In this document: positions 28,691 through 36,076 of the stretch, one piece after another
Position numbering within the stretch: position 1 is the first letter of the stretch
Layout: each line of letters opens with the position of its first letter
Notes under the pieces: generated by a model
The model's input: the letters and a program-made list of their open reading frames with translations, nothing else
Told to the model about the DNA's origin: nothing
Database searches by the model: none
From: Segatella copri DSM 18205
GTDB taxonomy: Bacteria; Bacteroidota; Bacteroidia; Bacteroidales; Bacteroidaceae
Direction of reading: 5' to 3'
Assembly: GCF_025151535.1 (NCBI RefSeq)
Contig: NZ_CP102288.1
Coordinates: forward strand, 1,183,501 to 1,247,500
Length of the DNA: 64,000 bases
Made by a program: the position numbers and the translations under genes

Positions 28691-29149
28691 TCAATCCATT
28701 ACATCTTTTATCTTTTCTATGAATCGCTCTATGCTTTTTTGGTCCATTCCTTTAGAATTGCCCTTTCGCAAGATTTCCTTGTTCATATTCCACAATTCTC
28801 CGAATGTAACCCAAGGTTGGTTGATGCTCAATTTATCAGAGATGAGAGAAGCCAACACACCTTTTTCAGAGATCGACATTCTCTTAGGCTGATAACAATC
28901 GTCTAGATAATCGTGTTCTTGTAGTTTATTGAGTATTTCGATAGCTTCCGGCGTATTGAGTTCATCAGGCAGTTTTAGCTCCTCCTGTCTGCCCTTAGCT
29001 ACCCAAGCAGGTTCTTCCTTCAAGCTTATCTCTCGATTGCCAGGACAACCTTGCAAATTATCACCATTGCCCATAACAAACGAGCAACCTATAAACACAG
29101 GAACTCCCAGTCCTATCAATTCAGGCAACTGGGACATTGAAAATTCCAT
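28691..29149 (-). CDS. Hypothetical island protein
   Basis: I do not recognise this protein. From ATG 29149 it is 152 aa (MEFSMSQLPELIGLGVPVF). The frame stays open to 29215, but that part lies inside a terminator-like hairpin and would need a GTG start. The N-terminal third is hydrophobic; the C-terminal part (about 60-152) is helical and resembles a winged-helix-like C-terminal module found in several Bacteroidota accessory proteins (LPDELNTPEAIEILNKLQEHDYLDD...). It is AT-rich and sits between the VirE leader and the triple hairpin. Confidence 0.5.
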   Translation of the reverse strand: MEFSMSQLPELIGLGVPVFIGCSFVMGNGDNLQGCPGNREISLKEEPAWVAKGRQEELKLPDELNTPEAIEILNKLQEHDYLDDCYQPKRMSISEKGVLASLISDKLSINQPWVTFGELWNMNKEILRKGNSKGMDQKSIERFIEKIKDVMD

Positions 29150-29180
29150 TTCGTTTTCATTTTTAAATGTTATTTTATCG

Positions 29181-29248
29181 AGAAAAAGCCCATTCTCATC
29201 CCGAGAAGGGCGCACACCACGATGGTGTCAAGGTGAAGCGTCTTCACC
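29181..29248 (-). ncRNA. Three consecutive stem-loops ending in a U-run
   Basis: Reading the minus strand: GGTGAAG-ACG-CTTCACC (29248-29232), then ACACCA-TCG-TGGTGT (29228-29214), then a 9-pair stem with one bulge (29211-29188), then TTTTT. Spacers are 3 and 2 bases. The last stem plus T-run is a good terminator; the two perfect hairpins before it suggest a small structured RNA or a strongly structured 3' end of the upstream gene. No coding start is convincing across it. Confidence 0.6.
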
Positions 29249-29280
29249 CGAAAATTTCTTAAGATTCATCGGATTTAAAT

Positions 29281-29691
29281 TTAGTTAGTTAATAATTCAG
29301 ATTGTTCATTCACCATTTTGATTGCGATGTCAGCTCTACATCCATACAGCAGTTTGAACTCATCTGTGATTTCAGTCAAAGCATCAATCTTCTCTTGCTT
29401 ACTTTTCCCATTAGGTTCAGCTTTCAATTCCTTGTCATATTGGTCTAGATAATATGCTATGAGAAAAGCCATTTTGTCTAGCGTATCAGGAGAAGCAGTA
29501 GAATTACACTGGCACAGATTGTTAAAGGTAGAGTCGCCCATTCCAAAATCTCTCTTCACTTTATATGCATTCAACACACCTCTACTGACCAAGGAGTCGA
29601 GGTGATTTCCCAACTTCTTGATGAGCTTTTCTCTCAGATTCTTTAGATAAGTATCTAGCTTGCTTTTTCCTTTTTTATTTACCTGTTCCAT
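29281..29691 (-). CDS. Hypothetical protein with HTH-like segment
   Basis: This 136-aa, lysine-rich protein is not one I recognise. A central segment (about residues 43-75, YKVKRDFGMGDSTFNNLCQC) looks like a helix-turn-helix in which a short recognition helix follows a GMG turn, so DNA binding by a small regulator is possible. The rest is predicted helical. Start is ATG at 29691, preceded by AT-rich sequence. It lies immediately upstream of the triple stem-loop, which may be its terminator. Confidence 0.5.
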   Translation of the reverse strand: MEQVNKKGKSKLDTYLKNLREKLIKKLGNHLDSLVSRGVLNAYKVKRDFGMGDSTFNNLCQCNSTASPDTLDKMAFLIAYYLDQYDKELKAEPNGKSKQEKIDALTEITDEFKLLYGCRADIAIKMVNEQSELLTN

Positions 29692-29846
29692 TATTATTAT
29701 TTATTATGAATTGTAAAATTCTTAATAAATAATGAAACCTGCAAATTTGTAGTCAAGCCAAGACTGGGAAGTCAGGCTTATTTATTAACGTTTTTGTATT
29801 CTGTTAACTTTCTTGATGGAAATTTTGAGCGAAATAACTCAATAGA

Positions 29847-29861
29847 TGTGCACAGCACATT
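29847..29861. repeat. Palindrome ATGTGCACAGCACAT, copy 1
   Basis: Six-base perfect arms around ACA. The same sequence with three more bases (TAG before it) occurs at 30844-30858. This could be an operator or a remnant of an element end. Confidence 0.5.
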
Positions 29862-30023
29862 GTCGTTAATCCTTTATAAAACTCCTTATCATAGGTTACT
29901 GCTGGTGCACCTCTTTATTTACCACTTGATAGCTCGCCCCACCATGGGTAATTATTATATATATTTATTTGTAATCACTGCTTATTATAAATTCAAGTTC
30001 CATTACTATGTCTTTCTATAAAG

Positions 30024-30088
30024 CCAAAAAAATCCCGCACATCGACAAAGTTTAAAATACGTCGATGGCGGGATTAATCTTTGTTGCT
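30024..30088 (-). ncRNA. Orphan AbiF-like structured RNA
   Basis: On the minus strand GCAGCAACAAAG leads into a 15-pair stem with one bulged base (30075-30061 with 30046-30031) and then T7. The upstream Abi gene RNA at 34552-34604 shares the GCAGCAACAAA start, the ATCCC-rich stem and the GGGA-TT-GCTTT-TA tail. No Abi gene follows it. It could alternatively be just the terminator of the small secreted-protein gene ending at 30208, but that would not explain the shared 5' sequence. Confidence 0.5.
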
Positions 30089-30207
30089 GCATCAATATAA
30101 GATTAGTTTCTCATATAGCAACATTTATCACCAAATATTTTTCATTTTGCCCTTATTTTTCTTGGTTTCTTACATTTTCAAGTCAATAAGGTTTTCTTTA
30201 CAATAAA

Positions 30208-30585
30208 TCAATCGTCTTTCTCTAATTTTAATCCTTCTTTAATCTCTTCATCATTTGCAACATATTTCTTCAAGATAAAATGATATACATTTTGGTTTCC
30301 AATAGTGATAGGATAAGCGTTTACAAACTCCCATCCTTTGGAAGTCATATAGTTAAGCACACCTACCATAGTATTAAACTTTAGAGGCTTACCATCTTCG
30401 TCTCTAAGTTTATATGTTTCAGATAGTGGCTGTCCTAGATCAACAGAAACTTTGACTTTTGTACTAAACATACTTGTTTTACCAAGCAACTCGATATACA
30501 CTACATGTTTGTCTCCAATCTTATTCTGTGAAAAACCACTTAGTGAAGACAACACCAGCAAAAATGTTAAAACTAATTTATTCAT
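30208..30585 (-). CDS. Small secreted protein of unknown function
   Basis: This 125-aa protein has a signal peptide (residues 1-19, ending GFSQ), so it is exported, with no lipobox. The mature part (about 105 aa) is mixed alpha/beta, with the run MVGVLNYMTSKGWEFVNAYPI that resembles small Bacteroidota periplasmic proteins in which a short domain follows MTSKGWEF. I cannot name a family with confidence. It has its own consensus promoter and is followed by the orphan stem-loop. Confidence 0.55.
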   Translation of the reverse strand: MNKLVLTFLLVLSSLSGFSQNKIGDKHVVYIELLGKTSMFSTKVKVSVDLGQPLSETYKLRDEDGKPLKFNTMVGVLNYMTSKGWEFVNAYPITIGNQNVYHFILKKYVANDEEIKEGLKLEKDD

Positions 30586-30626
30586 AATTTATCATTTAAA
30601 GTTAGCATCAATAGCAATGCTGCCCA

Positions 30627-30657
30627 CAAAGGTACGAAATGTTTTTGAAACAACCAA
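30627..30657 (-). promoter_or_regulatory. Promoter of the small secreted-protein gene
   Basis: Minus-strand TTG (30657-30655) is followed after 20 bases by TACCTTTG (30634-30627). The leader is about 40 bases. Confidence 0.65.
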
Positions 30658-30785
30658 GGATTTTTGAAGATTATTTGTATTACGGTAATTCCTTTTCTTG
30701 TTAGAATGTTAATGATAAGAGCAAGTCACGTTTACCTATCGTTGGGGAAAGGACTTCTAGCAAAAGTGTGCATTTTCATAGTAAA

Positions 30786-30815
30786 GGAGCTGGCAGCTCA
30801 TCAGCCACCAGCTCC
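30786..30815 (-). terminator. Possible terminator after the SHOCT gene
   Basis: GGAGCTGG and CCAGCTCC are perfect 8-base arms; the spacer can itself fold. T-runs are weak on both sides, so confidence is moderate. Confidence 0.45.
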
Positions 30816-30843
30816 ACCTACTTTTTGAAAAAAAATACGGTAG

Positions 30844-30858
30844 ATGTGCACAGCACAT
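30844..30858. repeat. Palindrome ATGTGCACAGCACAT, copy 2
   Basis: The second copy of the palindrome seen at 29847, 1 kb away, in the gap before the SHOCT gene 3' end. Confidence 0.5.
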
Positions 30859-30870
30859 GGTTGTATGTCA

Positions 30871-31950
30871 TTACCCCAGCAATTTAGCTTTTTGTTTTTC
30901 AAATTCCTCCTCTGACAATATACCTTGAGCTTTTAAATTTGCCAACTTGGTAAGTTCATCAGCTACACTGACAGGAGAAGGAACCGATTCTTCATCCTTA
31001 CTAAACTTCTTCTGATTATCTGCAATATCAAGAATGACAGAGAATATATCTTTGATGCCAGTAACCTCCTTCATCAACTCTTCATAACGCATATTGTCAG
31101 CTGTATTCTTTGTCTTAAGGATTACACCAGAATATATAACCAATCTGATATTAGGATTAGCAGTATCTTTCTTCAAGATTTTAATTACCATTTTACTAAC
31201 TTCCTTATTCTGCTTAGCTTTAGCTGTTGAGCCACCTACAATGGCACCAACTCCACCAAACAAAAGACCACCAACAACAGCACCACCCAAAGATTTGTTG
31301 TAAACATCATTACCATTCTCCTCATAACTAACGCTTACCAAATCTGAATACAACAAGAAGTAACTTTTGTTTGGTGTTAAAATGAAAACATACTGATTTA
31401 CATCATCGGTAATGAAAGCATAGTCGTTGTATGCACGCAATATAGGGTTACTTGATAACAATCGTTTGCCACATTTTTCTTCATAATCACCAGCGATACT
31501 AAATGTCTTTCGATTTATTTTTCCAGCATTTCCGCTCACTCTCAGCACTTTTCTTTGATTGGCATCCAAAACTGCAATAAATGAATCTGCATCAACCACT
31601 TCTGTTTTAACGAAATCATTCACCACTTCTTGTGTTACATTACTAGTTGTAGAAGAGCCTATAGTTATTGTCTTCTGCTGATTATTGAAATAGAGCATAA
31701 GATCTTCATCTCCATGCTTGCTATCATATACCAGTTTGTCACTAAAGTTGTTTTGTTCCTCCTCTCGTGCGCTCTTCTTTGACTGTTCTATAGCAGCCAT
31801 AATACACATTACCACACCAATCACAATTCCAGCAATAGGAATGACTGTTAAAGTACCAGCATCACTGTTATAGGATAACAGAGCCAATACAGCAAAAATG
31901 ATGGTCACAACAACAGACCCGCCTAAACTTAATTCTTCTTTCTTTTTCAT
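30871..31950 (-). CDS. Membrane protein with C-terminal SHOCT domain
   Basis: The 359-aa protein has two N-terminal membrane helices (about residues 10-55). A cytoplasmic body (about 75-325) includes a small Gly-rich hydrophobic stretch (SLGGAVVGGLLFGGVGAIVGG, about 219-240, possibly a third membrane or glycine-zipper segment). A short C-terminal SHOCT domain (LTKLANLKAQGILSEEEFEKQKAKLL) follows. SHOCT modules are short helical add-ons that mediate oligomerisation. The function is unknown. It is part of a leftward pair with the VanZ-like gene 12 bases upstream. Confidence 0.65.
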   Translation of the reverse strand: MKKKEELSLGGSVVVTIIFAVLALLSYNSDAGTLTVIPIAGIVIGVVMCIMAAIEQSKKSAREEEQNNFSDKLVYDSKHGDEDLMLYFNNQQKTITIGSSTTSNVTQEVVNDFVKTEVVDADSFIAVLDANQRKVLRVSGNAGKINRKTFSIAGDYEEKCGKRLLSSNPILRAYNDYAFITDDVNQYVFILTPNKSYFLLYSDLVSVSYEENGNDVYNKSLGGAVVGGLLFGGVGAIVGGSTAKAKQNKEVSKMVIKILKKDTANPNIRLVIYSGVILKTKNTADNMRYEELMKEVTGIKDIFSVILDIADNQKKFSKDEESVPSPVSVADELTKLANLKAQGILSEEEFEKQKAKLLG

Positions 31951-31962
31951 ACTGTTTTATGT

Positions 31963-32412
31963 TTAAACCGATTTCATAAAAACTACTAATGGAACTATAT
32001 AACATATCAAGTCATATACATCAAATGTACCAGAACACCACCCTATCAGTTGCATAAGTTCCAATGCAATTGCAGATAGAGGCAAAGGTAGAGCTAGCAT
32101 TAATCGAATCTTGCGACTTTGATACTTAGTTGTTATATACATTCCAAGCAAATATGACGCAGTCCATAACCCTGCAGGCAAGCTATTTATTACAAAGCTT
32201 GGCAAAGTATACAACTGAGCCTTTTCTCTAATTCCATCGAGATAGGGCATACCACCCATTTCTTCAATTATCGAAAACATCAAAAGACATTTGGGGCGAA
32301 ACAACAAATAGATAACTCCGCCGATGGAAATCAAGAGGATAACCTCTCCCCATTCCCCTAATCGTCTTTTATACAACCTCTGTAGCATTATACATTTATA
32401 TGATAAACTCAT
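31963..32412 (-). CDS. VanZ-like membrane protein
   Basis: This 149-aa (or 141-aa from ATG 32388) protein has four to five hydrophobic helices and a C-terminal ALELMQLIGWCSGTFDVYDLICY segment; the E-Q-then-D-D pattern matches VanZ-like proteins, whose role in teicoplanin resistance is poorly defined. The ATG at 32412 overlaps the 3' end of the truncated metallopeptidase frame by 17 bases, which suggests the two genes were once translationally coupled. It precedes the SHOCT gene by 12 bases. Confidence 0.6.
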   Translation of the reverse strand: MSLSYKCIMLQRLYKRRLGEWGEVILLISIGGVIYLLFRPKCLLMFSIIEEMGGMPYLDGIREKAQLYTLPSFVINSLPAGLWTASYLLGMYITTKYQSRKIRLMLALPLPLSAIALELMQLIGWCSGTFDVYDLICYIVPLVVFMKSV

Positions 32413-32558
32413 TCAACTCATTCTTATACTTCTCCCATAATGGCAAATGCTTATCCAACACTGCCTTGAACTGGGTATCATGATTTTTCGACACAATATG
32501 AGCCAGTTCATGTACCACCACATACTCTATGCATGGCTGAGGGTGCTTATGGGCGCAA
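32396..32558 (-). pseudogene. 3' remnant of a YgjP/DUF45-type metallopeptidase gene
   Basis: On the minus strand this frame reads AHKHPQPCIEYVVVHELAHI and continues SKNHDTQFKAVLDKHLPLWE to a stop at 32396. That is the zinc motif HELAH and C-terminal region of YgjP-like (M48-related, DUF45) metallopeptidases. The rest of the gene, about 180 codons including the usual KSRWGSC region, is missing: the frame runs directly into the GC-rich interspersed repeat, after which an unrelated nuclease gene ends. It is too short to be active. Confidence 0.75.
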
Positions 32559-32660
32559 ACCTGTCGCCCTGTAAGGGCGCCTTGCTGATTGCCATTATAC
32601 CCAGGGCGATGCCCTGGGCTAGGGGCTTCTGCCCTTTCAGGGCGTATGGGGCTAGCCGAA
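32559..32660. repeat. GCCCTGAAAGGGC interspersed repeat, second locus
   Basis: This block contains CGCCCTGTAAGGGCG, a palindromic ACCCAGGGCGATGCCCTGGGC, then CTGCCCTTTCAGGGCG, that is the element at 16902-16990 in reverse orientation with a small change. It truncates the metallopeptidase gene on one side and abuts the end of the Rpn-type nuclease gene on the other. Confidence 0.75.
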
Positions 32661-32681
32661 AGGGTGCAGCCGAAATATACA

Positions 32682-33605
32682 CTACGCCTGAAGCGGCTTC
32701 AATTCTTCTTCTGTCAATCCAGTAGCCTGCATGATTTGCGACCAAGACATACCCATTGCCAACAAGTTACGGGCTATTGTCAAACCTTTAGATAATTCAC
32801 CTTCTGCTCTACCTTCTGCTCTACCTTCTGCTCTACCTTCTGCTCTACCTTTAGCAATTCCCTTTTCCTCGCCTTCAACATACGAGCCATAAAGGCCGGA
32901 GTAGTAATCATCAACAGCCTTAATACTTTCATCGTATTTTTCCTGCTCCTCACTACTCAAGCAACGAACATCCGCCAATTTAGCAAGATGATCGAATATC
33001 TTTTTCTGTGCCGTAAAAGGCAATCTTTCCAATACTTCCATATATTTCAATACATAAATCCATTTTTCAAAACCAGTCTCGCATTCTTCCTCACTCTTAT
33101 CAAAGAAAGGAAGAGAAAGATAGATGAAACGAAGCTTATCAGAAAACATGGAATCGCTAGACTTCTCCCTCAAAGCTACGTCTGTCCTAAACTTTGTCAC
33201 CTCATGCTCCTTTGGCATAAAATTCATGATGCAAACCACATAAACCGGTACAAACTGGTATAAAATAGCTGTGCGGACACCAGCTTCATCAAATTTCTTG
33301 CGTTGGGCAACAAAAGCCTTACTAGCATAATAGATGGAACGATTCACAAAGAAAGGTACCCATCTGTTCTGCATCTCAACGATGAAATGCTTGTCATCGT
33401 CGGTAACACAATAGATGTCAAAGATGCAGCCACGGAGATCATTACTATCTCCAAGCTGTTCCTTATCCTTGAATGTTACGTCCTTGATTTGAAACTCACC
33501 TTCAAACAAGTCGTTCAAAAAATTAATCAGCAAGTCCTTGCTGAACTCTTGACCGAAGAGACGCTTGAAGCCCCAATCGGTAAAGGGGTTGATGTATCTA
33601 CCCAT
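32682..33605 (-). CDS. Rpn / PD-(D/E)XK nuclease family transposase-like protein
   Basis: The 307-aa protein belongs to the Rpn/TIGR01784 (PDDEXK_2) family: N-terminal MGRYINPFTDWGFKRLFG, followed by a nuclease core with D and HFIVEMQNRW (the ExQ form of the catalytic motif, about residues 75-84). Rpn nucleases cut DNA and affect recombination; some limit phage. The C-terminal part holds four tandem GRAE repeats (about 255-270) then a short helix. The four 12-base DNA repeats (32800-32847) could change number and alter length. It ends next to the interspersed repeat. Confidence 0.85.
   Translation of the reverse strand: MGRYINPFTDWGFKRLFGQEFSKDLLINFLNDLFEGEFQIKDVTFKDKEQLGDSNDLRGCIFDIYCVTDDDKHFIVEMQNRWVPFFVNRSIYYASKAFVAQRKKFDEAGVRTAILYQFVPVYVVCIMNFMPKEHEVTKFRTDVALREKSSDSMFSDKLRFIYLSLPFFDKSEEECETGFEKWIYVLKYMEVLERLPFTAQKKIFDHLAKLADVRCLSSEEQEKYDESIKAVDDYYSGLYGSYVEGEEKGIAKGRAEGRAEGRAEGRAEGELSKGLTIARNLLAMGMSWSQIMQATGLTEEELKPLQA
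32800..32847. repeat. Four exact 12-base tandem repeats in the Rpn gene
   Basis: CCTTCTGCTCTA is repeated four times on the plus strand, encoding GRAE units on the minus strand. Repeat number changes keep the frame, so length variants are expected. Confidence 0.85.
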
Positions 33606-33758
33606 AAATTATCAATTTAGATTCTGTAAATCTGCCGCAAAGATAAACTTTTATTTCGAAACATGCAAGAAAATCGGGGAAAAGTTTAGAAAAAGTTGCT
33701 GGCAAGGGGAAAATGTTTATAAGTGCGCGAAAATATAAGAAAGATGAAATGGTATCCG

Positions 33759-33947
33759 ATTACAATTTCAGTTATTACAGTTTTTTCCTGAGGGGTATAA
33801 GGGTTTGAAGGTAGTAACAATCTGTTACTACAAATATTTATATATAAATATATATATTTATATATTTATATATACTTTTCTATACTTACATTTTAAAAGC
33901 GTGATATTGGGTCAAAATAAAACTGTAATAACTGAAATTGTAATTTG
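33759..33947. repeat. 26-base inverted repeat similar to the VirE gene end
   Basis: The left arm begins ATTACAATTTCAGTTATTAC and the right arm is its reverse complement. Twenty-five of 31 bases also match the minus-strand VirE-like gene end near 25616-25646 by my alignment. The arms are about 140 bases apart and enclose the AT-rich palindromes. Confidence 0.5.
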
Positions 33948-34066
33948 TAATCGATTTTTTAGCGGTATCGAGATGCATACTTTCATTGCCCCTAAAACTA
34001 TGACTATCTCATCACAAAGCTATGAGTTATGACCCGCAAAACGATGAGTTATTTTCTTTAACACAA

Positions 34067-34136
34067 TATGGTAGAAATGTTAATGGAATTTCACATAACT
34101 CTGCAAGGTGATTTTTGGTGGTTTAGGAAAAATGTG
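34067..34136 (+). repeat. 56-base direct repeat, copy 1 (decayed promoter region)
   Basis: Positions 34067-34122 are identical to 34717-34772, the region upstream of smalltalk. Beyond them the copies diverge gradually; here the -7 box has become TAGTCCGA, so this copy is probably not a promoter any more. Confidence 0.8.
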
Positions 34137-34156
34137 TTAGTCCGAATACCAAACTG

Positions 34157-34672
<516 letters not shown>

Positions 34673-34716
34673 TAACGTAAAAAGTTCTAATTTCCATGTT
34701 TTTTCCCGGCAAAATC

Positions 34717-34772
34717 TATGGTAGAAATGTTAATGGAATTTCACATAACTCTGCAAGGTGATTTTTGGTGGT
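34717..34772 (+). repeat. 56-base direct repeat, copy 2 (upstream of smalltalk)
   Basis: Identical to 34067-34122 (offset 650 bases). It includes the -33 box region of the smalltalk promoter, so the duplicated unit is promoter DNA rather than coding DNA. Confidence 0.8.
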
Positions 34773-34795
34773 GTAGAAAAAATGTAGTACCTTTG
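34764..34795 (+). promoter_or_regulatory. Promoter of the smalltalk-HU module
   Basis: TTTG (34764-34767) is followed after 20 bases by TACCTTTG (34788-34795). The leader to smalltalk is about 45 bases. Confidence 0.75.
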
Positions 34796-34842
34796 CACCT
34801 GTAATCAAGAACATTATTAATCACTAAAAAAACTAGAAAATT

Positions 34843-34941
34843 ATGAAGAAAGAAACTTGGAAACAGATTTTTCAGATTGTACTCACAATCTTGACGGCGC
34901 TCGGCACTACCCTCGGAGTAACATCATGCATGGGGGCGTAA
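34843..34941 (+). CDS. Smalltalk protein
   Basis: The 32-aa protein reads MKKETWKQIFQIVLTILTAL then a short GTTLGVTSCMGA tail. The MKKETWK start, single hydrophobic helix and TSC near the end match the Bacteroidota 'smalltalk' family, found next to HU-like proteins and VirE cassettes. It probably spans or inserts into the membrane; the Cys near the end is family-typical but not a normal lipobox since it lies at the C-terminus. Function unknown. It is too short to be found by length-based gene calling. Confidence 0.85.
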   Translation: MKKETWKQIFQIVLTILTALGTTLGVTSCMGA

Positions 34942-34977
34942 CAATTCATTATTAATCACTTTAAAACAAAAAGAACT

Positions 34978-35532
34978 ATGGCAACAAAAGGAACATTGAA
35001 GTATCGTAAAGTAACTCGCACTCCTCAGAGCGGACCTAACAAGAACAAGCAGATGTATTACGCAACTGCTGTAACTGACCGTGAGATGAACTTCGAGGAG
35101 TTTGTAACTCACATCTCGGAGCACAACTCTCCTTACAGCCGAGGCACCGTACACGGCGTATTGATGGATACGCTCGACTGCCTGCAGGAGCTCATCCTCG
35201 ATGGCAAGAGCGTACGTCTCTCCGACCTGGGTCTCTTCTCCATCGGTATGACATCACGTGCCGAGGCTACCAAGGACAAGGTATCGGCAGCGAGCGTGGA
35301 GGGCGTACACCTCATCCTGCGTAACACCAAGACTTGGAGCAACGCTGAGCTGCGCAAGAAATGCCGCATAGAGGAGTATGACACCTACGGCAACACTACC
35401 GACGAGGGCTCTGTGCCGGGCGACGGCAAGGACAACGACGGAGGCGACAGCTCTACCCCTAGCGGCGGCTCTACCCCTAGCGGCGGCGACAGCGGCACTA
35501 CCGCTCCTGACGGCGGCGATGGACTGGAGTAA
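34978..35532 (+). CDS. HU-family DNA-binding protein with Gly/Ser/Asp-rich tail
   Basis: The 184-aa protein has an HU/IHF-like (DNABII) domain (about residues 1-125; VTDREMNFEEFVTHISEHNS, LSDLGLFSIGM) as in the Bacteroidota HU variants next to smalltalk. It ends in a low-complexity, acidic tail of GGDSSTPSGG repeats (about 145-184). HU proteins bend and wrap DNA; this group is tied to mobile cassettes, so it may organise element DNA rather than the chromosome. It starts 36 bases after smalltalk and ends before a terminator. Confidence 0.85.
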   Translation: MATKGTLKYRKVTRTPQSGPNKNKQMYYATAVTDREMNFEEFVTHISEHNSPYSRGTVHGVLMDTLDCLQELILDGKSVRLSDLGLFSIGMTSRAEATKDKVSAASVEGVHLILRNTKTWSNAELRKKCRIEEYDTYGNTTDEGSVPGDGKDNDGGDSSTPSGGSTPSGGDSGTTAPDGGDGLE

Positions 35533-35588
35533 GCTACGGCTAATAGAGTAGATGTGGGGAGTTACCCCCAGCACCGACACACGAAAAA

Positions 35589-35621
35589 AAAGGTCGCTCC
35601 CCTAATTGGGTAGCGACCTTT
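35589..35621 (+). terminator. Terminator at the right end of the island
   Basis: Perfect 10-base arms AAAGGTCGCT and AGCGACCTTT. A-runs on the left and T-rich sequence on the right allow it to work in both directions, for the HU gene and for the DUF4295 gene. Confidence 0.8.
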
Positions 35622-35680
35622 ATCTTTATATTTGAATTTTGATGTAATCTAAATTCAACGATGCATCATCTGCAAGGAAA

Positions 35681-35839
35681 TTAATCCTTGAAGAAATCCT
35701 TAACAGCCTCGTTTGGTACCATCTTCTCATCGAAAACGTATGCACCAGTCTTAGGGCTCTTAACCATCTTGATAACCTTTGTATATGCGCGACCATCCAT
35801 GTTACCTTCGTGGAGGGTAGCGACCGCTTTCTTTGCCAT
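35681..35839 (-). CDS. DUF4295 protein (small, ribosomal-operon companion)
   Basis: This 52-aa basic protein starts MAKKAVATLHEGNMDGRAYT and ends MVPNEAVKDFFKD. It matches DUF4295, a small family found only in Bacteroidota directly after rpmG, and its position third in an rpmB-rpmG operon fits. A ribosome-associated role is likely but unproven. Confidence 0.85.
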   Translation of the reverse strand: MAKKAVATLHEGNMDGRAYTKVIKMVKSPKTGAYVFDEKMVPNEAVKDFFKD

Positions 35840-35882
35840 AGTCTATTTAAATTGATAAAATTATTAAACTTGTAAGCTAAGC

Positions 35883-36071
35883 TTACTTAATCTCCTTGTG
35901 AAGAGTCATCTTCTTAAGGATTGGGTTGTACTTCATCAACTCAAGACGCTCAGGAGTGTTCTTACGATTCTTTGTAGTCACGTAACGGCTTGTACCTGGC
36001 ATACCACTGTTCTTGTGTTCAGTGCACTCGAGGATAACCTGTACTCTATTACCTTTTGCTTTCTTTGCCAT
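35883..36071 (-). CDS. rpmG: 50S ribosomal protein bL33
   Basis: The 62-aa protein has the bL33 pattern ([32 protein letters not shown]). It lacks the paired CxxC cysteines of the zinc-binding form; only Cys16 remains. This is the zinc-free type, which keeps function when zinc is scarce. It lies between rpmB (5 bases) and the DUF4295 gene. Confidence 0.95.
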   Translation of the reverse strand: MAKKAKGNRVQVILECTEHKNSGMPGTSRYVTTKNRKNTPERLELMKYNPILKKMTLHKEIK

Positions 36072-36076
36072 GATAT

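Larger units (their letters stand above)
29692..30207. other. Gene-free AT-rich stretch with palindrome and orphan RNA
   Basis: I see no credible gene in these 516 bases. They contain the palindrome ATGTGCACAGCACAT (about 29847-29861) and the stem-loop RNA candidate at 30024-30088. Downstream of that RNA on the minus strand only a 12-codon frame (starting ATGGAACTT) remains where an Abi gene would be expected. Confidence 0.5.
33606..34156. other. Gene-free AT-rich stretch with inverted repeats
   Basis: I see no gene. The region holds a perfect 9-base hairpin GTAGTAACA-ATC-TGTTACTAC (33811-33831), a run of TATATTTA repeats (33835-33885) and a 26-base inverted repeat (33759-33784 and 33922-33947). 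Its right part is the first copy of the 56-base repeat that is also upstream of smalltalk. Both arms of the inverted repeat resemble the 3' end of the VirE-like gene. Confidence 0.5.

Noticed and set aside
29149-29269. Longer gene starting ATG 29269 (MNLKKFSGEDASP) with an in-frame TGA, possibly selenocysteine or recoding
   Set aside because: The stop lies between two perfect hairpins and the region ends in a terminator; no selenocysteine machinery is evident and coding quality is poor. A nonsense-mutated gene remains possible.
30001-30090. CRISPR-like or tRNA-like element in the AT-rich island gap
   Set aside because: There is only one stem-loop, no repeat-spacer pattern and no cloverleaf.
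33835-33885. Replication origin from the TATATTTA run
   Set aside because: There are no DnaA-box clusters or replication genes nearby; it looks like plain AT-rich repeat DNA.
35533-35680. Attachment site or tRNA at the right end of the island
   Set aside because: Only a terminator is visible; no tRNA and no duplicate of the hrpB end could be found by eye.
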